This document shows positions 34,240-45,984 of a DNA stretch of 64,000 bases, piece by piece. Source of the stretch: Solanum dulcamara (Eukaryota > Streptophyta > Magnoliopsida > Solanales > Solanaceae); the NCBI RefSeq assembly GCF_947179165.1, contig NC_077242.1, positions 28,085,097 through 28,149,096 of the forward strand, given 5' to 3'. The first letter of the stretch is position 1; each line of letters begins with the position of its first letter. The notes below the pieces were generated by a model. The model saw only the letters and a program-made list of their open reading frames with translations, made no database searches and was not told the origin of the DNA. The position numbers and the translations under genes were made by a program.

Positions 34240-35437
34240 GTAAGGATATCTTTTCCTCATGTCCGCTTCCTCTTTCCACGTAGCATTTTCAACTTCTTAA
34301 TTTCTCCATAAGACTATAACTGATGGAACCCTTTGTTCCTTAATCGTTTTACCCGATGGTCTAAAATCTCAATCGGGATCTCCTCATAAGTCAAATTTCC
34401 TTCAATACTCACCTTCTTCATTTGCACAATAGAATTTGGATCACCCACAAACTTCCTCAACATTGACACATGAAATACCTGATGAACCAAAGCCAACTCA
34501 AGTGGAAATTCTAACTTATATGCCACTTTGCCAATACGCTTCAATATTCTATAGGGTCCTACATATCTAGGACTCAACTTTCCTTTCTTACCAAATTGCA
34601 TTACCCCTTTCATAGACAAAACCTTCAAATATAGCATATCATCCACATCAAATTTAAGCTCTCTCCTCCTAGTGTCTGAATAGGACTTTTGGATCAATCA
34701 ATGCCATCTCACCCTATTCAAACCACCCCACCGGAGATCTACATCTTCTCCCATACAAGGCTTTAAAAGGAGCCATTTAGATACTAGAGTGATAACTATT
34801 AATTTAGGCAAACTCAATTAATGGCCTTTAAGATTAATCACACATGTCCTTAACATATACTCCAAGGTTTGAATTATTCTTTTGGCTTGTCCATCAGTTT
34901 GGGGATGAAAAGCAATACTTAGCTTGAATCTAGTACTAAGACCTTTCTGAAATGACTTCCAAAAATGTGAATTGAATTAAGTACATCTATCCGGTATAAT
35001 TGACAAAGGAACACCATGAAGTTTCACAAGTTCACGAATGCACAACTTAGAACAATCTTTGGCATCATAAGATGTCTTGACCGATAGAAAATGTGCCGAT
35101 TTGGTCATTTGGTCCACAATGACCCAGATAGAATCATTTTGTCTCTTAGTACGAGGCAAACCCATTACAAATTCCATATTTACATCTTCCTACTTCTTAG
35201 TAGGAATCTCAATGTCTTGAACTAAACCACCTAGTTTTTGATGCTCAACCTTAACTTGTTGACAATTAGGACACTTAGCCACAACTCTTCTATGTCCTTC
35301 TTCATTCCATTCCACCAATACACCTTAGGGCCCTCTACCTCTATAGAAAATGCTTTCCCAAGAGTAGTACCCCTTAGTGTCATAATCAACAAACCTCGAG
35401 ACCTAATAAAGAAACACACTATACATCGTACATTCAC
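34240..35437 (-). pseudogene. E8 integrase and chromodomain-like tail
   Basis: Reading minus, the zinc-binding region is degraded except for 'VYWWNGMKKDIEE' (about 35320). The core has 'MEFVMGLPRTKRQNDSIWVIVDQMTKSAHF' and 'HGVPLSIIPDRCT', and a later block 'QAKRIIQTLEYML' where Lys replaces the catalytic Glu (34881-34883). The end (34697-34314) has 'GKKGKLSPRYVGPYRIL' and 'PIEILDHRVKRLRNK'. The first two catalytic Asp residues are present. The protein would insert element DNA, but stops and the missing Glu make it inactive. Confidence 0.85.
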
Positions 35438-36055
35438 CCAAATGCCATCAACACTACATTAAAGCCTAGTTCTATAACCATTCTAATACACTTACTTGAA
35501 ACCCTTAACAAGAAGTCATCAATAACCTACTACAATCAGTCACATGTCTATAACCACACATTCAAGCCTACCATTCTAACCACTTTATGGCTCTCTTGAA
35601 GTCAACATCACTTAATAATTTTTGTGTGTACCTTAGCAATTCTATGTACTTATTGGTATTCACTCCAACTAAAGGTCACACCAATATACTCTTACCTATC
35701 TATTGCACACAACAAGGTCTCATCTAGCTCTTCCTCTATGTCTATAACCTTAAATGTACCAAGCATACCACAATTATCACAATACGGAACACCTACTCTT
35801 CCCCTAATCTTTCCTAACTCATCCATCAAGAGCTATGAACTTTACTCAATATCATTTCTCTTAGGCCATCTAAATTCGAAACTCCTAAGCAACCTTGGTA
35901 AAGAAATACTCCATCTCCCCCTTGTGAGATAACCTCGATATTCTCATCAACCACCAATTTCTCATGTACTACTAATCATACTTCTTAACCATCTCAAACA
36001 AGAACACCACCCTCATTAGCATCACTCAAACTTATCCTTAAATACCGAGTCACAT
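35438..36055 (-). other. Unassigned segment in E8 replacing RT/RNase H
   Basis: About 600 bp between protease-like and integrase text. It is rich in C on the plus strand and shows no RT or RNase H motif on either strand. A 'ccatctcccccttg' word near 35913 resembles the spacer before integrase in E7 (57809), but the next 450 bp have no counterpart there. An ORF at 35624-35932 (plus) has no recognisable features. Confidence 0.45.
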
Positions 36056-37320
36056 AAGGGTATTAACCGAAAAAGGCTCTAGCAAGATTTTGGGACATAC
36101 ATCAAATCTTATAGAAAGATAAGGAGTAACAAAAGATAATGTGGAAATCGAATCAATTAAAATATAAACATTAAAGTCAAACACTTGCAACTTACCTGTA
36201 ATCACATGGGAGACTCCTCAACATCTTGCCTAGCTTAAAGTGCATAGAAATTATTGTAGCGTGGGCTGCCACCTTATTGAGCTTGTCCACCTTGAGTAGC
36301 TTGACTTTGAAGATGCACTTCTCTCCCCTTGTTAGGGCATTTAGAGACCTTATGCCCTATTTTACCATATCCAAAACTAGCACCCATTCCCATTAAACAC
36401 TTACCCCCATGATTCCTTCCATACTTGGTACACGTAAGGAGAGTAGTACCACTAGCATTAATACTTCCACCTTGGACCTTATGGTATGACACCCTATCCT
36501 TATCAAATCTTTGTCCCGAAGCTGGAGGGGAACCTTGACCTTGGAATCTTTGGCCTTGTTGAAAACGACCATTATCCTCACCGGTCTTAGCATTAGAAAA
36601 TCTGCCTTCAAACTGAGCCCTCTTTGACTCTCTCATCTTTCTCTCTTCAAGCTTCTCTCCTTTTATTTGTTCAGTATAGGTTATGAGCCAAGATATGTCC
36701 ATTTCATTCATAAGAATATCAATTTGTCATTCTCTAGCAACTAAGTCGAATACCCATGAAATGAAATTATTCATCTAGGTACGAGAATAAACTACCAAAG
36801 AAGGAGCATACTTGGACAACTTTGTAAACATGAGGGCATACTCACTCATATTTATATTACCTTGCTTGAGGTTGATAAAATCCAACACTTTGCCTCCCCC
36901 AACTCAAGTGGAAAGAAGCGATCAAGAAAAGAAACTTTAAAATCCTCCCAACCTATAGGACTCTTTTAACCCTTTCAGCCTTCCATTGGTCAAACCAAAC
37001 TCGAGCGACACCCCTAAGTTAGTTGGCTGGCATCTACGCCCTCTGTTCTGAAGATATCCCTATAATATCCATAATCTTATATACCTCATAAATAAAGTCT
37101 TGGGAATCCTCATCCCCTTCTGAACCATGGAACTCAGGAGGGTTCATCCTTTTGAAGTCTCTAACTCTTGAAGATGGTGTGATCATATTTGGAGGATCCA
37201 TTGATCCTTGGTTGGCTACTATGCAAGCTAGTATAGTGATAGCGGTCCAAAACTACTCATTACTTGATTGGGAAGAGGACCATTAGCTTGAGGGATTTTT
37301 CTTCTTGGAGGTATGTTCTA
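36056..37320 (-). pseudogene. E8 gag and start of protease
   Basis: Reading minus from about 37320, 'PPRR'-like start text is followed by the gag domain with many stops, then an open block (36711-36274) with 'EMDISWLITYTEQIKGEKLEER', a Gln/Gly-rich linker, and a degraded zinc knuckle 'SFGYGKIGHKVSKC' that lacks two Cys. Remnants of the protease 'SFVTPYLS' type text lie at 36150-36060. Gag is collinear with E4 gag. Confidence 0.75.
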
Positions 37321-37515
37321 AAAATCACAAAGAATAATCATTAGAAGGGAAGGGCTTAGAGTACCATTCTATCTCATGATATAGATCATGAAAGAAGTGA
37401 GGATTTCCTAAAATGCCTCATAGCCTCCTTTTCATAAGTGTGGCGTTCTTCACACCCATGAATAAAAATCTACTTGATATAACATGTTGGACTCCCTAGG
37501 ACACTTGAACCTTGT

Positions 37516-37527
37516 GCTATGATACCA
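37516..37527 (-). promoter_or_regulatory. E8 primer binding site
   Basis: Minus-strand TGGTATCATAGC, one base off the initiator Met-tRNA match, lies 4 bases from the 5' LTR. Confidence 0.8.
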
Positions 37528-37531
37528 AGTT

Positions 37532-39603
37532 TGTCACAACCCGACCTAGGGCCTAGTCATAACATGACAATTGAAACCCTGAAGGGCTCTAAACAATCCT
37601 CTTGTTCATATCATAAGCATACATAAGGTAAAGTAAAAGTGAAAACATCATAAGAGAGTCTAAACCATGTATAGAAGATAAAAATTATCACATGACAACA
37701 TAGACTAGAAACATTTGTCCAACTAGATGCCTCTACTCATGAACATGGGCAGGGGCTAAGACATGTCCCTAACTAACCCTAAATATGAAACTAAACAAAA
37801 AGTCTTTAAAAATAATAACCAACTCGATGACTAGTCTCCGATAAATGATGACTCACCACCTACACCACTGGATATGAAATCCTAACTAGCCACATGGATG
37901 AATATGTTCTTCAACCTCAATCCCTACATTATGAGGTAATGTAGGCAATAAGTATGCATTAGTACGTTGGAATATACTAAGTATGAGGGCATGACATGCA
38001 ATATGAATCATAAGATACAATGATCAAGATATACGTGATAAAAAGGTTAAGTAAAGTCATGAGGAATACCGTGATGATCAAAGCATTCAAAGTACATAGT
38101 TAAAGATCATAAAGTAGCATAATACTCATTAAACATATGTGGAATTAGAACCATAACCGACATTAAGACCATGCGAGCTCTGACATAGAATCTCGTTGTC
38201 TCTCTATACAAGGAAGAAAAGGGGAATCTACTTGCCAGAGTAGACTCTACCCCGCTAAGACGATCATACATACACTATATGTGGATCCACTAGCTAGGCC
38301 AAAAAGAGTTATCCTATGGTGGTACGTAGTTATGGGACAAGACACTTTATATAAGGACCCCATATTTCGAGCCCCTACCTTAACTCCACATTCGGTGCTA
38401 AGTCAAATCCCATGGAATACATACATAGCATAGAAATAGTAATGAACATATATCATAGTCATGATAATATGTTTGAAATCATAGAGTAGCTCATTTTCAT
38501 AACATAAGTGCAATACGGGTATTGTCCTTCCATATTACAAATCATACATACATAATTCATATCATTAGGGTTTAAGTCACCTTTACCTTTTCCCTAATTT
38601 GCACGAAGAAAGCATAATTTGAAACATACTTGAAAATCATACTTGAATGGTCATGCTTGAAAGTAAGTTCATGTAATGAAGGAGTAATTCATGCTTGGTT
38701 GAGAGGTTAAATCATAAATGAAATATAATTCATGCACTTGGAAGAGTAGTATATGAGAAGTAAGGATCAACAAAACAAAACAAAAGAATTTTATCACATA
38801 TGTTGCATTTGGTGAATGCATTTTATAGAAAACAGGGCGATGGCGCTATAGTGGTGCATCGCGCCATGGCGTAAAACACTAGGCGCTCTGCTGGCGCTAT
38901 AGTGTCACATCGCGCCAGTGGGAAAACTATAGAGACACAGTCCTATCGCGATAGTGGCACCCCGCCCCAGTATTTTCCCAGTAAATTCCCAGATTTTTCA
39001 TTATTTTTCATGAGTTTTCATCCCTTATAATGAGATTCTAAACCCTAATTAAAAATATAATGAATATATATGAAGAATCTACCAATACCAAGAAATTACC
39101 AATCAATTTATACCAAAATTAGATTGAATTCTCAAAATACATCATAGCTCATGTAATTGAAGTTGAAATTATGAAGATTCAAAGTTTTAATTGAAACTCA
39201 TGGAAGATTTAAGAAATTCTTTGGGCTCCATGGGTGAAAGGTACCCATGGATGAATGCCACATACCTGGAATACAAATTATGAAGAAAACTTGAAGTTCA
39301 ATGGAGAGTTTAAGAAGATTCTTGCTAGGTCTTCAATGGAGGTCTAGAGAGCCCTTTTTTAGAGAGAAGATTTTTAGGATGGGTGATTTAGTGAATGAAT
39401 GAAGAAAAATTAAGATCTTTGAGAATTAAATAGGTTAGGAACCTAGACCAAAAACTTTTTAGATTCATTCCCCCTATAAAAAATAGGGAAAAGACTACTT
39501 TGCCCTTATTGAAAATCTCTCTTATCCTAGTAATGGATTCACCAAGGCTAATTATTCATCTTATTATGTCATACTCTATCTTTCTCACACCCGTGATATT
39601 ACA
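37532..39603 (-). repeat. E8 5' LTR
   Basis: Collinear with 31916-33984 with scattered substitutions. Minus-strand start TGTAATATCACGGG at 39603, end TTGTGACA at 37532. It carries the same 'cgctatagtg...catcgcgcca' repeat block at 38836-38965. Confidence 0.9.
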
Positions 39604-40135
39604 ATATACTTCCTCACACTCATATTATCTTGCTTAAGGTTGATAAACTCCAACTCCTTTGACTCCCTTAACTCATATGGAAAAAAGTGGTCAAGAAAAG
39701 CAACTTTGAAATTCTCCCAACCTATGAGACCTCCTTTAACCCTTTCATCCTTCCATTGATGGTACCACACTTCGAAAATACCTTTGAGTTGGTAGGCTGC
39801 CAACTCTGCTTTCTCCTTCAAAGATACCCCCATGATATCAAATATCTTATATACCTCATCAATAAAGCCTTGGGGATCCTCATCAACCTTGGACCCATGA
39901 AATTCAGGAGTGTTCATCCTTGTGAAATCCCTAACCTGTGAAGCTAGTGTAGATGTATTGGGAGGAGCCACTACTCCTTGGTTTACTTATGTAGTCATGG
40001 CTTGGGCTAGCATAGAGATAACATTCTGGAACTCGGTATGGGTAACTTGTTCGTCTTGGGGATATTAGGAGCTTGAGGGGCTTATCCCTCATTAGCATCA
40101 ACCCCTCTTGAAAGTGGAGCTCTTCTTGGAAGCAT
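39604..40135 (-). pseudogene. E4 gag N-terminal half
   Basis: ATG 40135 starts 'MLPRRAPLSRGVD', with a TAA soon after. The open stretch 39971-39604 carries the gag domain 'MNTPEFHGSKVDEDPQGFID', 'GIFEVWYHQW' and 'FLDHFFPYELRESK', and ends at 'NLKQDNMSVRKY', exactly at the E8 insertion. The continuation is at 31915. Confidence 0.85.
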
Positions 40136-40337
40136 TTTTTGAAAATTAGAAATAACAATTGTCAGAGGGAAAAGACATAGAGTACACTCTATCGCAAGAC
40201 ATAGATCATGAAAGAAGTGAGGATTTCTTAAGATGCCTCATAGCCTCCTATTCATAAATGCGGCGCACTTCACACCCATGAATAAGACTCTACTTGATGC
40301 AACATGTTGGATTCCTTAGGATACTTCAAAATTGTAT

Positions 40338-40349
40338 GCTCTGATACTA
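40338..40349 (-). promoter_or_regulatory. E4 primer binding site, degenerate
   Basis: Minus-strand TAGTATCAGAGC, one transition from the Met-tRNA site. Confidence 0.75.
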
Positions 40350-40353
40350 AGTT

Positions 40354-41187
40354 TATCACAACCAGGACTAGGGCCTAGCTGTGACATGACAATTAGGATT
40401 CCCGTAGAAACTCAAACTAATCCTCTTAGCATATCATAAGCATAAACAAGGTAAAAAATAAACATAAACTCATAAAAGTTAAAGAATATAGCATATTTGA
40501 GGAGAATCGGGACAACATATACTCCTTTACACAATATGCCCAACATGCCTGTACATGACCACATAGGTGGGGACGAGGACATGTTCATAGCTCACCCTCA
40601 AGAAAGTAATGACATGACATGGAATAGCCTTTAAATATTATAAAAATGTAGGAATTACAATAAAAGAGAGAATGACTCAGCTTGCCCTCAAAGCATGAGG
40701 ACTCACCACACAATCTTCACAATGGATCACTGACTAGCCATAATTTATAGAGCCAAATTAGGCCCTAAAACGTCAAGATTCATTATCTAGCAATTGGGGA
40801 AATATCTAAAGTGTTGTCACTTAAAAAATGAATTCGGATAGAAAATTCATGCAAAATCTGTGATACGGATGTGTTTCCAAATAGGCCAATTTTTAACGAA
40901 TGAGATTTTTGCCAGATTTTAACTTTGGAGAAATATTGCACTGTGTGGGAGTAGGTGGGCGACGCGGACATGCCGCGCACCTTCCTATTTTGTGAAATTT
41001 CTTGAAAAATTCATATTTAGATGTACCGGTGCTAAAAATTCACCAAGACCATTTTTCCAAAGGTTTCCACTCACCGATCAATTTTCTGAACTCGAATTTG
41101 CCAAAAAAGATAAGGATAATGTGTTCCACAAGTGACTTATTCCTAAGTCATTTTAAGTCACTTGTGAGTATTTTGCGGAATGTTACA
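40354..41187 (-). repeat. E4 5' LTR with internal deletion
   Basis: The block has the start and end of a Tekay-type LTR (plus-strand start tatcacaaccaggactagggcc, end gcggaatgttaca) but is only 834 bp, against 1.6-2.1 kb for related LTRs here. The text jumps from the 'gactagcca' region (about 40739) to the promoter-distal part near 'aattaggccctaaaa'. About 1 kb appears lost. Confidence 0.7.
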
Positions 41188-41990
41188 CTGAAGCAATGCC
41201 AAAACCATAAGTTGACTGGTGGCCACCTTTTGGAGATCTTCTATAGATCTTTAAATTTGATAACCAAACCCATTATTGATGTAGTGGCTAGTTGGTCATT
41301 CATGGTTCAAACTTTTTCAGATGGACCAATTATTCGAGACCTAGTATCAAACAATAGCGAGGCTTGGGAACTCAAGATTCTGAGGTTGCAGGAAACAATT
41401 ATGAAGTTGGTTTATCAATTAAGCAGCATTAGAGAGTAGAAAAGCGAGATTAGGACATGGCTTACATGAAAAACATATGAGCTTGTTGACTAAGCATCTG
41501 TTAGCAGGTGGTACTGAAAAGGTTAATATAGTAGGGGCTATAGGTAGACATGAGGAGATAGATTTTGACTATGATCAAAAGGCTAAGTATTTGAAAAATC
41601 AAGGGGTTTTTTGAACTTATGGTCTAGGAAATCAAGGTCGGAACTATCAAAAGTGTTACTATAATAGAGCTGGAAATCATGATCAAGAAAGTTAGTACAA
41701 CAAATACAATTTCAAGAATGATTGTTATAGAGTATGTGCTTCCTAGTAATCAAGTTAGGGAAGGAAATGGAGCAAGCAACTCCAATATGGAAGACATGTT
41801 AGCCAAACTATTATAGAGGGTGGAATCTACAGACTATGGAATCAAAAAAATGAAGGACGATCTCTCAAACATGAATCAACTGGTAGATTAATACTCTACC
41901 TCTATAAAGTAGCTAGTATATTAGATTGGACAACCTTCCGCAACTTTGAATCAAATGAAGAATGGTAAACTACCTAGTGATAATGTATAA
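41188..41990 (+). pseudogene. Athila gag C-terminal part (element E5)
   Basis: Starts without its N-terminus directly after the E4 LTR: 'NHKLTGGHLLEIFYRSLNLI' and 'WSFMVQTFSDGPIIRDLVS' match the block at 4600-4750 of element E1. Decayed copies of the 'DMAYMK', 'FDYD' and 'STSIK.L' parts follow. Its 5' LTR and gag N-terminus are not in the window next to it. Confidence 0.7.
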
Positions 41991-43500
41991 AACTTGAGGA
42001 AAGATGGAAAGTGCATGGGTGTCGCTACTAGAAGTAACAAAATACTCCTAGAGCCAGTGCTTGCAAGTATTGAGCAAGGCACATATGTTGAGTCTCAACC
42101 TAGAAATGGTATTGAAAATATGATTGACTAAGAGATCTTTTTATTTTTGAAGAGATTAAAAGTGTGGAAGTCACTTTAGAGAAAGTCGAAGGATCTAAGA
42201 GCATATAGAGCCAAAAATAGAGGTTTTTCAGCCTCCAACATCGATTCCTAGACCACCACCATAATTTCCACAAAGGTTGAAGAACAAAGACGAGGATGAT
42301 AAGTTTTTGAAATTTATTTCAATGCATAAGTAGCTTTTGGTGAACATTCCATTAGTGGAAGCCTTAGAGCATATGCTAGGATAGGCCAAGTTCATGAAGG
42401 ACCTGGTTATAAAAAGTAGTCACATAACTTTAAGTCGACGGAAAACCTACATCATTGTAGCGCTATTGCTATAAGGTTATTAGTTCAGAATAAGGAATCT
42501 CTCAAAGCATTCACAATTCCAAGCATACCATTTGAAATATACAAATAGTAGGGATTAGGAGCTCCCATACCAAATACTATGAGGTTATTGATGACTGATC
42601 AATTAAGCTAGTGGGTATTTTGTGTGACATTTTAGTAAGAGTGGAAAGATTCCACCAAACTTTGTTATTTTGGACTAGAAGGTAGATTTCAAGGTTCCAT
42701 AATTTTAAGAAGGCCATATTGGCCATAAGTAAAGCACTGGTAGATATGGAAAGTGGTGATCTCAAGTTTAGATGGAAGAAATGATGAGGTGAAGTTCAAA
42801 GTGGGCTAGCCTATGAAACAACCATGAAATATGAGTGTCGTATCAGTGATTGATGTAGTTGAGAAAATGGTTATTAAGGCATTTGTAGGTGAGAGGTTCA
42901 TAGTTACGATGCTAGCTGCAGTGATTATGAACTTTGATGATGAGCTCATTAAAAAATATGTAGAGACTGTAAATGCTTTGTAGGGCATTAAAACATATAC
43001 TTGTGCTTCAAAGAAGCTAGACCGAGACTTAAACAACATACCAACTCTTCCAGTGAAACCGTCTATTGAGGAACAATCTGTGTTGAAATTGAAAAGATTG
43101 ACTAGTTATCTTAGGTATGTATTCTTAGAAAAGGAAAATACTTTACTGGTTATTATAGCAGAAGATTTAGTTGAGGGAAAGGTACAAAAACTTATGGTAG
43201 TGCTGAAAATATTCAAGAGGGAAATTATCTGGACCATTACTGACATAATTGTCATACCTCTAGGAATTTGCACATATAAGATTCAGTTGGAGGAAGATTG
43301 TAGCCCTTGTATAGAGCATCAGAGGAGGCTAAACCCACCTTTGCAAGAGATGGTAAACAATGGACCATAAAATGGCTGGATACAACAGTAGTATATCCCA
43401 TCTCAGATAGTAATTTAGTAAGTCAAGTGCAGTGTGTCCCTTAAAAGGGAAATATAATAGTGGTGGCCAATGCAAAGATCGAATTAATCCTTCTCAGACC
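41991..43500 (+). pseudogene. Athila protease region and RT start (E5)
   Basis: Heavily broken text parallels 14977-16560: 'LVEALEHMLG' like text at about 42350, 'ENLHHCSAIAIRLL' at about 42440, and a more open block 43053-43370 with 'LTSYLRYVFLEKENTLLVII' and 'EDCSPCIEHQRRLNPPLQEM'. The protease active-site region is too decayed to score. Confidence 0.65.
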
Positions 43501-44695
43501 GTTCACAGGCTGGTGAGTGTGCATGGACTACTAGAAGTTGAATAGATAGAGTTTGAAAGACCACTTTACAATGTCATTTATGGATTAGATGATGGATAGG
43601 TTGGTAGGTAGAGGTTGGTACTGCCTTTTAGATTGTTATTCTGGTTATAACCTAATTTCTATTGCGCTGGAGGACCAGGAGAAAAAACCCTTTTATATGT
43701 CCCTATGGCACCTTTGCATTCACATGCATACCTTTTGGGTTGTGTAGTGCACCTGCCACATTCAGAGGTGTATAATTTCTATCTTTTCGAACATGATGGA
43801 AGATAAACTTGACGTATTTATGGATGACTTCTCTGTAGTTGGTAATTTATTTGATGAATATTTGATGAATCTTAGCAGGGTATTACAAAGATAAAATAAG
43901 GCTAATCTGGTTCTCAATTGGGAAATTTGCCACTTCACGGTGTTGTACTTGGCCACAAGATTTTTGAGAAGGGATTAGAGGTGGAAAGAGCTAAGCTAGA
44001 GGTTATTGAAGAATTGCCTCCTCTCATCTCAGTGGAAGGAATTTGAAGCTTTTTGGGCCATACTGGTTTCTATTGGCAATTTATCAAGGACTTTTCCAAG
44101 ATTGTACACCCTTTGTGTAGATTGCTGGAGAAAGAGATGAATTTTACTTTTGATGAGGATTGCATGAAATCCTTTGAGTGTCTAAAAATAAAAGATGATT
44201 TTATCTCCAATCATCATTGCTCTAAATTGGTTTGAACCATTTGAAATGATGTGTGATGCCAGTGGTATAACTTTGGGGATTATGTTGGAAAAAAGCACAA
44301 CAAGATCTTTCACCCATATATTATGCAAGAAAGGCTCTGAATAGTGCACAAAAGAATTATACAATCATAGAGCAGGAGGTGCTGGTTGTTGTGTATGATT
44401 TTGATAAATTTAGGGCATATTTGTTACATACAATAGTGATATTGTACACTGATCATGCTACACTTAGATATCTGATGGTAAAGAAGGATGCAAGGCCGAG
44501 GTTGATCAGAAGGGTTCTTCTTCTCCAAGATTTTGAGTTTGAGGTCAAAGATAGAAAGGGTTGTGAAAATCAAGTAGATGATAACCTATCCAGTTTAGAG
44601 GATAAGATGAGAGATAATTCTAAGATAGAAATTTATGAATCATTCCTAGATGAGAAGGTATTAGCTGCTACTCTTGAACTTAGTCCTTAATTTGC
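43501..44695 (+). pseudogene. Athila RT and RNase H (E5)
   Basis: RT fragments are spread over several frames: 'VLGHKIFEKGLEVERAKLEVIEELP', then 'SFLGHTGFYWQFIKDFSKIVHPLCRLLEKE' (44053-44235). RNase H is open from 44379 to 44690 with '[31 protein letters not shown]' and ends '[10 protein letters not shown]'. The RT catalytic Asp pair is not readable as a clean motif ('YG*LLCS' context). Confidence 0.75.
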
Positions 44696-45984
44696 TGACT
44701 TTTCTAACTAACTTATCAGTGATGTGATGCCGATAGACTTGAGATTTCAACAAAGAAAAAGATTTTTGCATGATGTAAGCAAATACTTCTAGGATAAGCA
44801 TACTTATTTAGGTTGTGTGTTGATAATTTGATTAGGCAATGTGTGTTGAAGCTAAAATGCTGAGTATCTTGGATTCTTGTCACTCATACCCATTTGGAGG
44901 GACCATGGTGTAGATTGCACTACTCAGAAGGTGCTCCAATATGGCTACTATTGACCCACCATTCAGAAGATGCATTTGATTTGATGAAAGGTTGTGGTAA
45001 ATTCCAGAGTCATGGAAACATGAGTTGCCAATGACTCCAATCTTGAAGTAGAGCTGTTCGACATATAGGCATCAATTTTATAGAACCTTTTGTGAGATCC
45101 TATGGGAAATAATATACTCTCGTAGCTGTTGATTACGTCTCTAAATGGAGGGAAGCTGTGGCATTGACAGACAATGAAGGAAGAGTATTGCCAGGTTCTT
45201 AAAATGTCATATTTTTGCAACAAATTCTTCATGACCTTACTGGAAAAATATGGAGTGAAGCAGCATAAAGTCGTTACTCCATACTATCTGTAGTTGAGTG
45301 GACAAGTTAAAATTTCAAATTAGGAGATAATGGCGATATTAGAAAAGACTATAAATGCCAACAGGATCGATTGGGTAAGCAAGATTGATGATGCACTATG
45401 GACATATAAAAAAACATTCAAGACACCCATTGGGATATCACCATAACAGGTAGCATTTTGAAAGATATATCATTTGTTTATGGAGCTACAGCATATGGAA
45501 CTGAGGGTGTTCATGAAGCTAAATCTGAGTTGGAATGAGGATGTGAATATGAGGCTAGATCAAATAAATGAAATAGATCAATTCCGATTAAAGGAGTATG
45601 CGAGATATGCTCTCCAGAAGGAGAGGATGAAACTATACCATGACCGGTGGATTGAGAAAAAGGAAATCCACTATTGGGGATTTGGTGTTATTGTTCAACT
45701 CTAGACTCTAGTTGTTTCCGAGTAAACTGAGGTCTAAATGGTCTGGTCCATTTAAAGTGACAGAGGTTTTCCATCTAGATCTTTGTAATTGGAGAAACAA
45801 AAAAGAAAGCATTTCAAGTTAAATGGCCAGCGAGTTAAATAATACATTGGAGTGCCAGAGGAGGTAAAGGTAAATGAATTTGAGTCTGTTGATGAAGTTT
45901 GAGTAATCAAGGTACTTGAGTCATGTCGCAATATAAATTAGATGCTATTTGGGAGGTAACCCAAAAATTTTGCACATATACAGT
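44696..45984 (+). pseudogene. Athila integrase remnant (E5)
   Basis: Scattered integrase text, for example 'RIARFLKCHIF'-type and 'GVKQHKVVTPYYL' areas around 45180-45290, and a C-terminal block 45474-45704 with 'LNLSWNEDVNMRLDQINEIDQFRLKEYARYALQKERMK', collinear with the block at 27660-27780. Before the LTR comes 'ttgggaggtaacccaa' at 45948-45963, the Athila 3' block. Confidence 0.7.

Larger units (their letters stand above)
31916..39603 (-). mobile_element. Tekay-type retrotransposon E8 inside E4 gag
   Basis: Two LTRs of about 2.07 kb (31916-33984 and 37532-39603) enclose about 3.5 kb of internal sequence with gag/protease-like and integrase/chromodomain parts, but no RT or RNase H. The flanks are gcata (31911-31915) and atata (39604-39608), a 5-bp target duplication with two transitions, and E4 gag reads across from 'NMSVRKY' to 'YALKF'. 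E8 is therefore younger than E4 and needed enzymes from another copy, or was deleted after insertion. Confidence 0.85.
29402..41187 (-). mobile_element. Tekay-type retrotransposon E4, 3' truncated, hosting E8
   Basis: On the minus strand it has a 5' LTR (41187-40354), primer site, gag start (40135-39604), insertion of E8 (39603-31916), then gag end, protease, RT and RNase H to 29402. Integrase and the 3' LTR are missing and the element runs straight into an Athila LTR, so a deletion took away its 3' end. At its other end it abuts Athila gag (E5). Frame-disrupting changes are numerous. Confidence 0.8.

Noticed and set aside
35624..35932. 102-codon plus-strand ORF in E8 as a captured host gene
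   Set aside because: Low complexity Ser/Leu/Tyr-rich translation with no motif and opposite to the element. Reported only as unassigned DNA.
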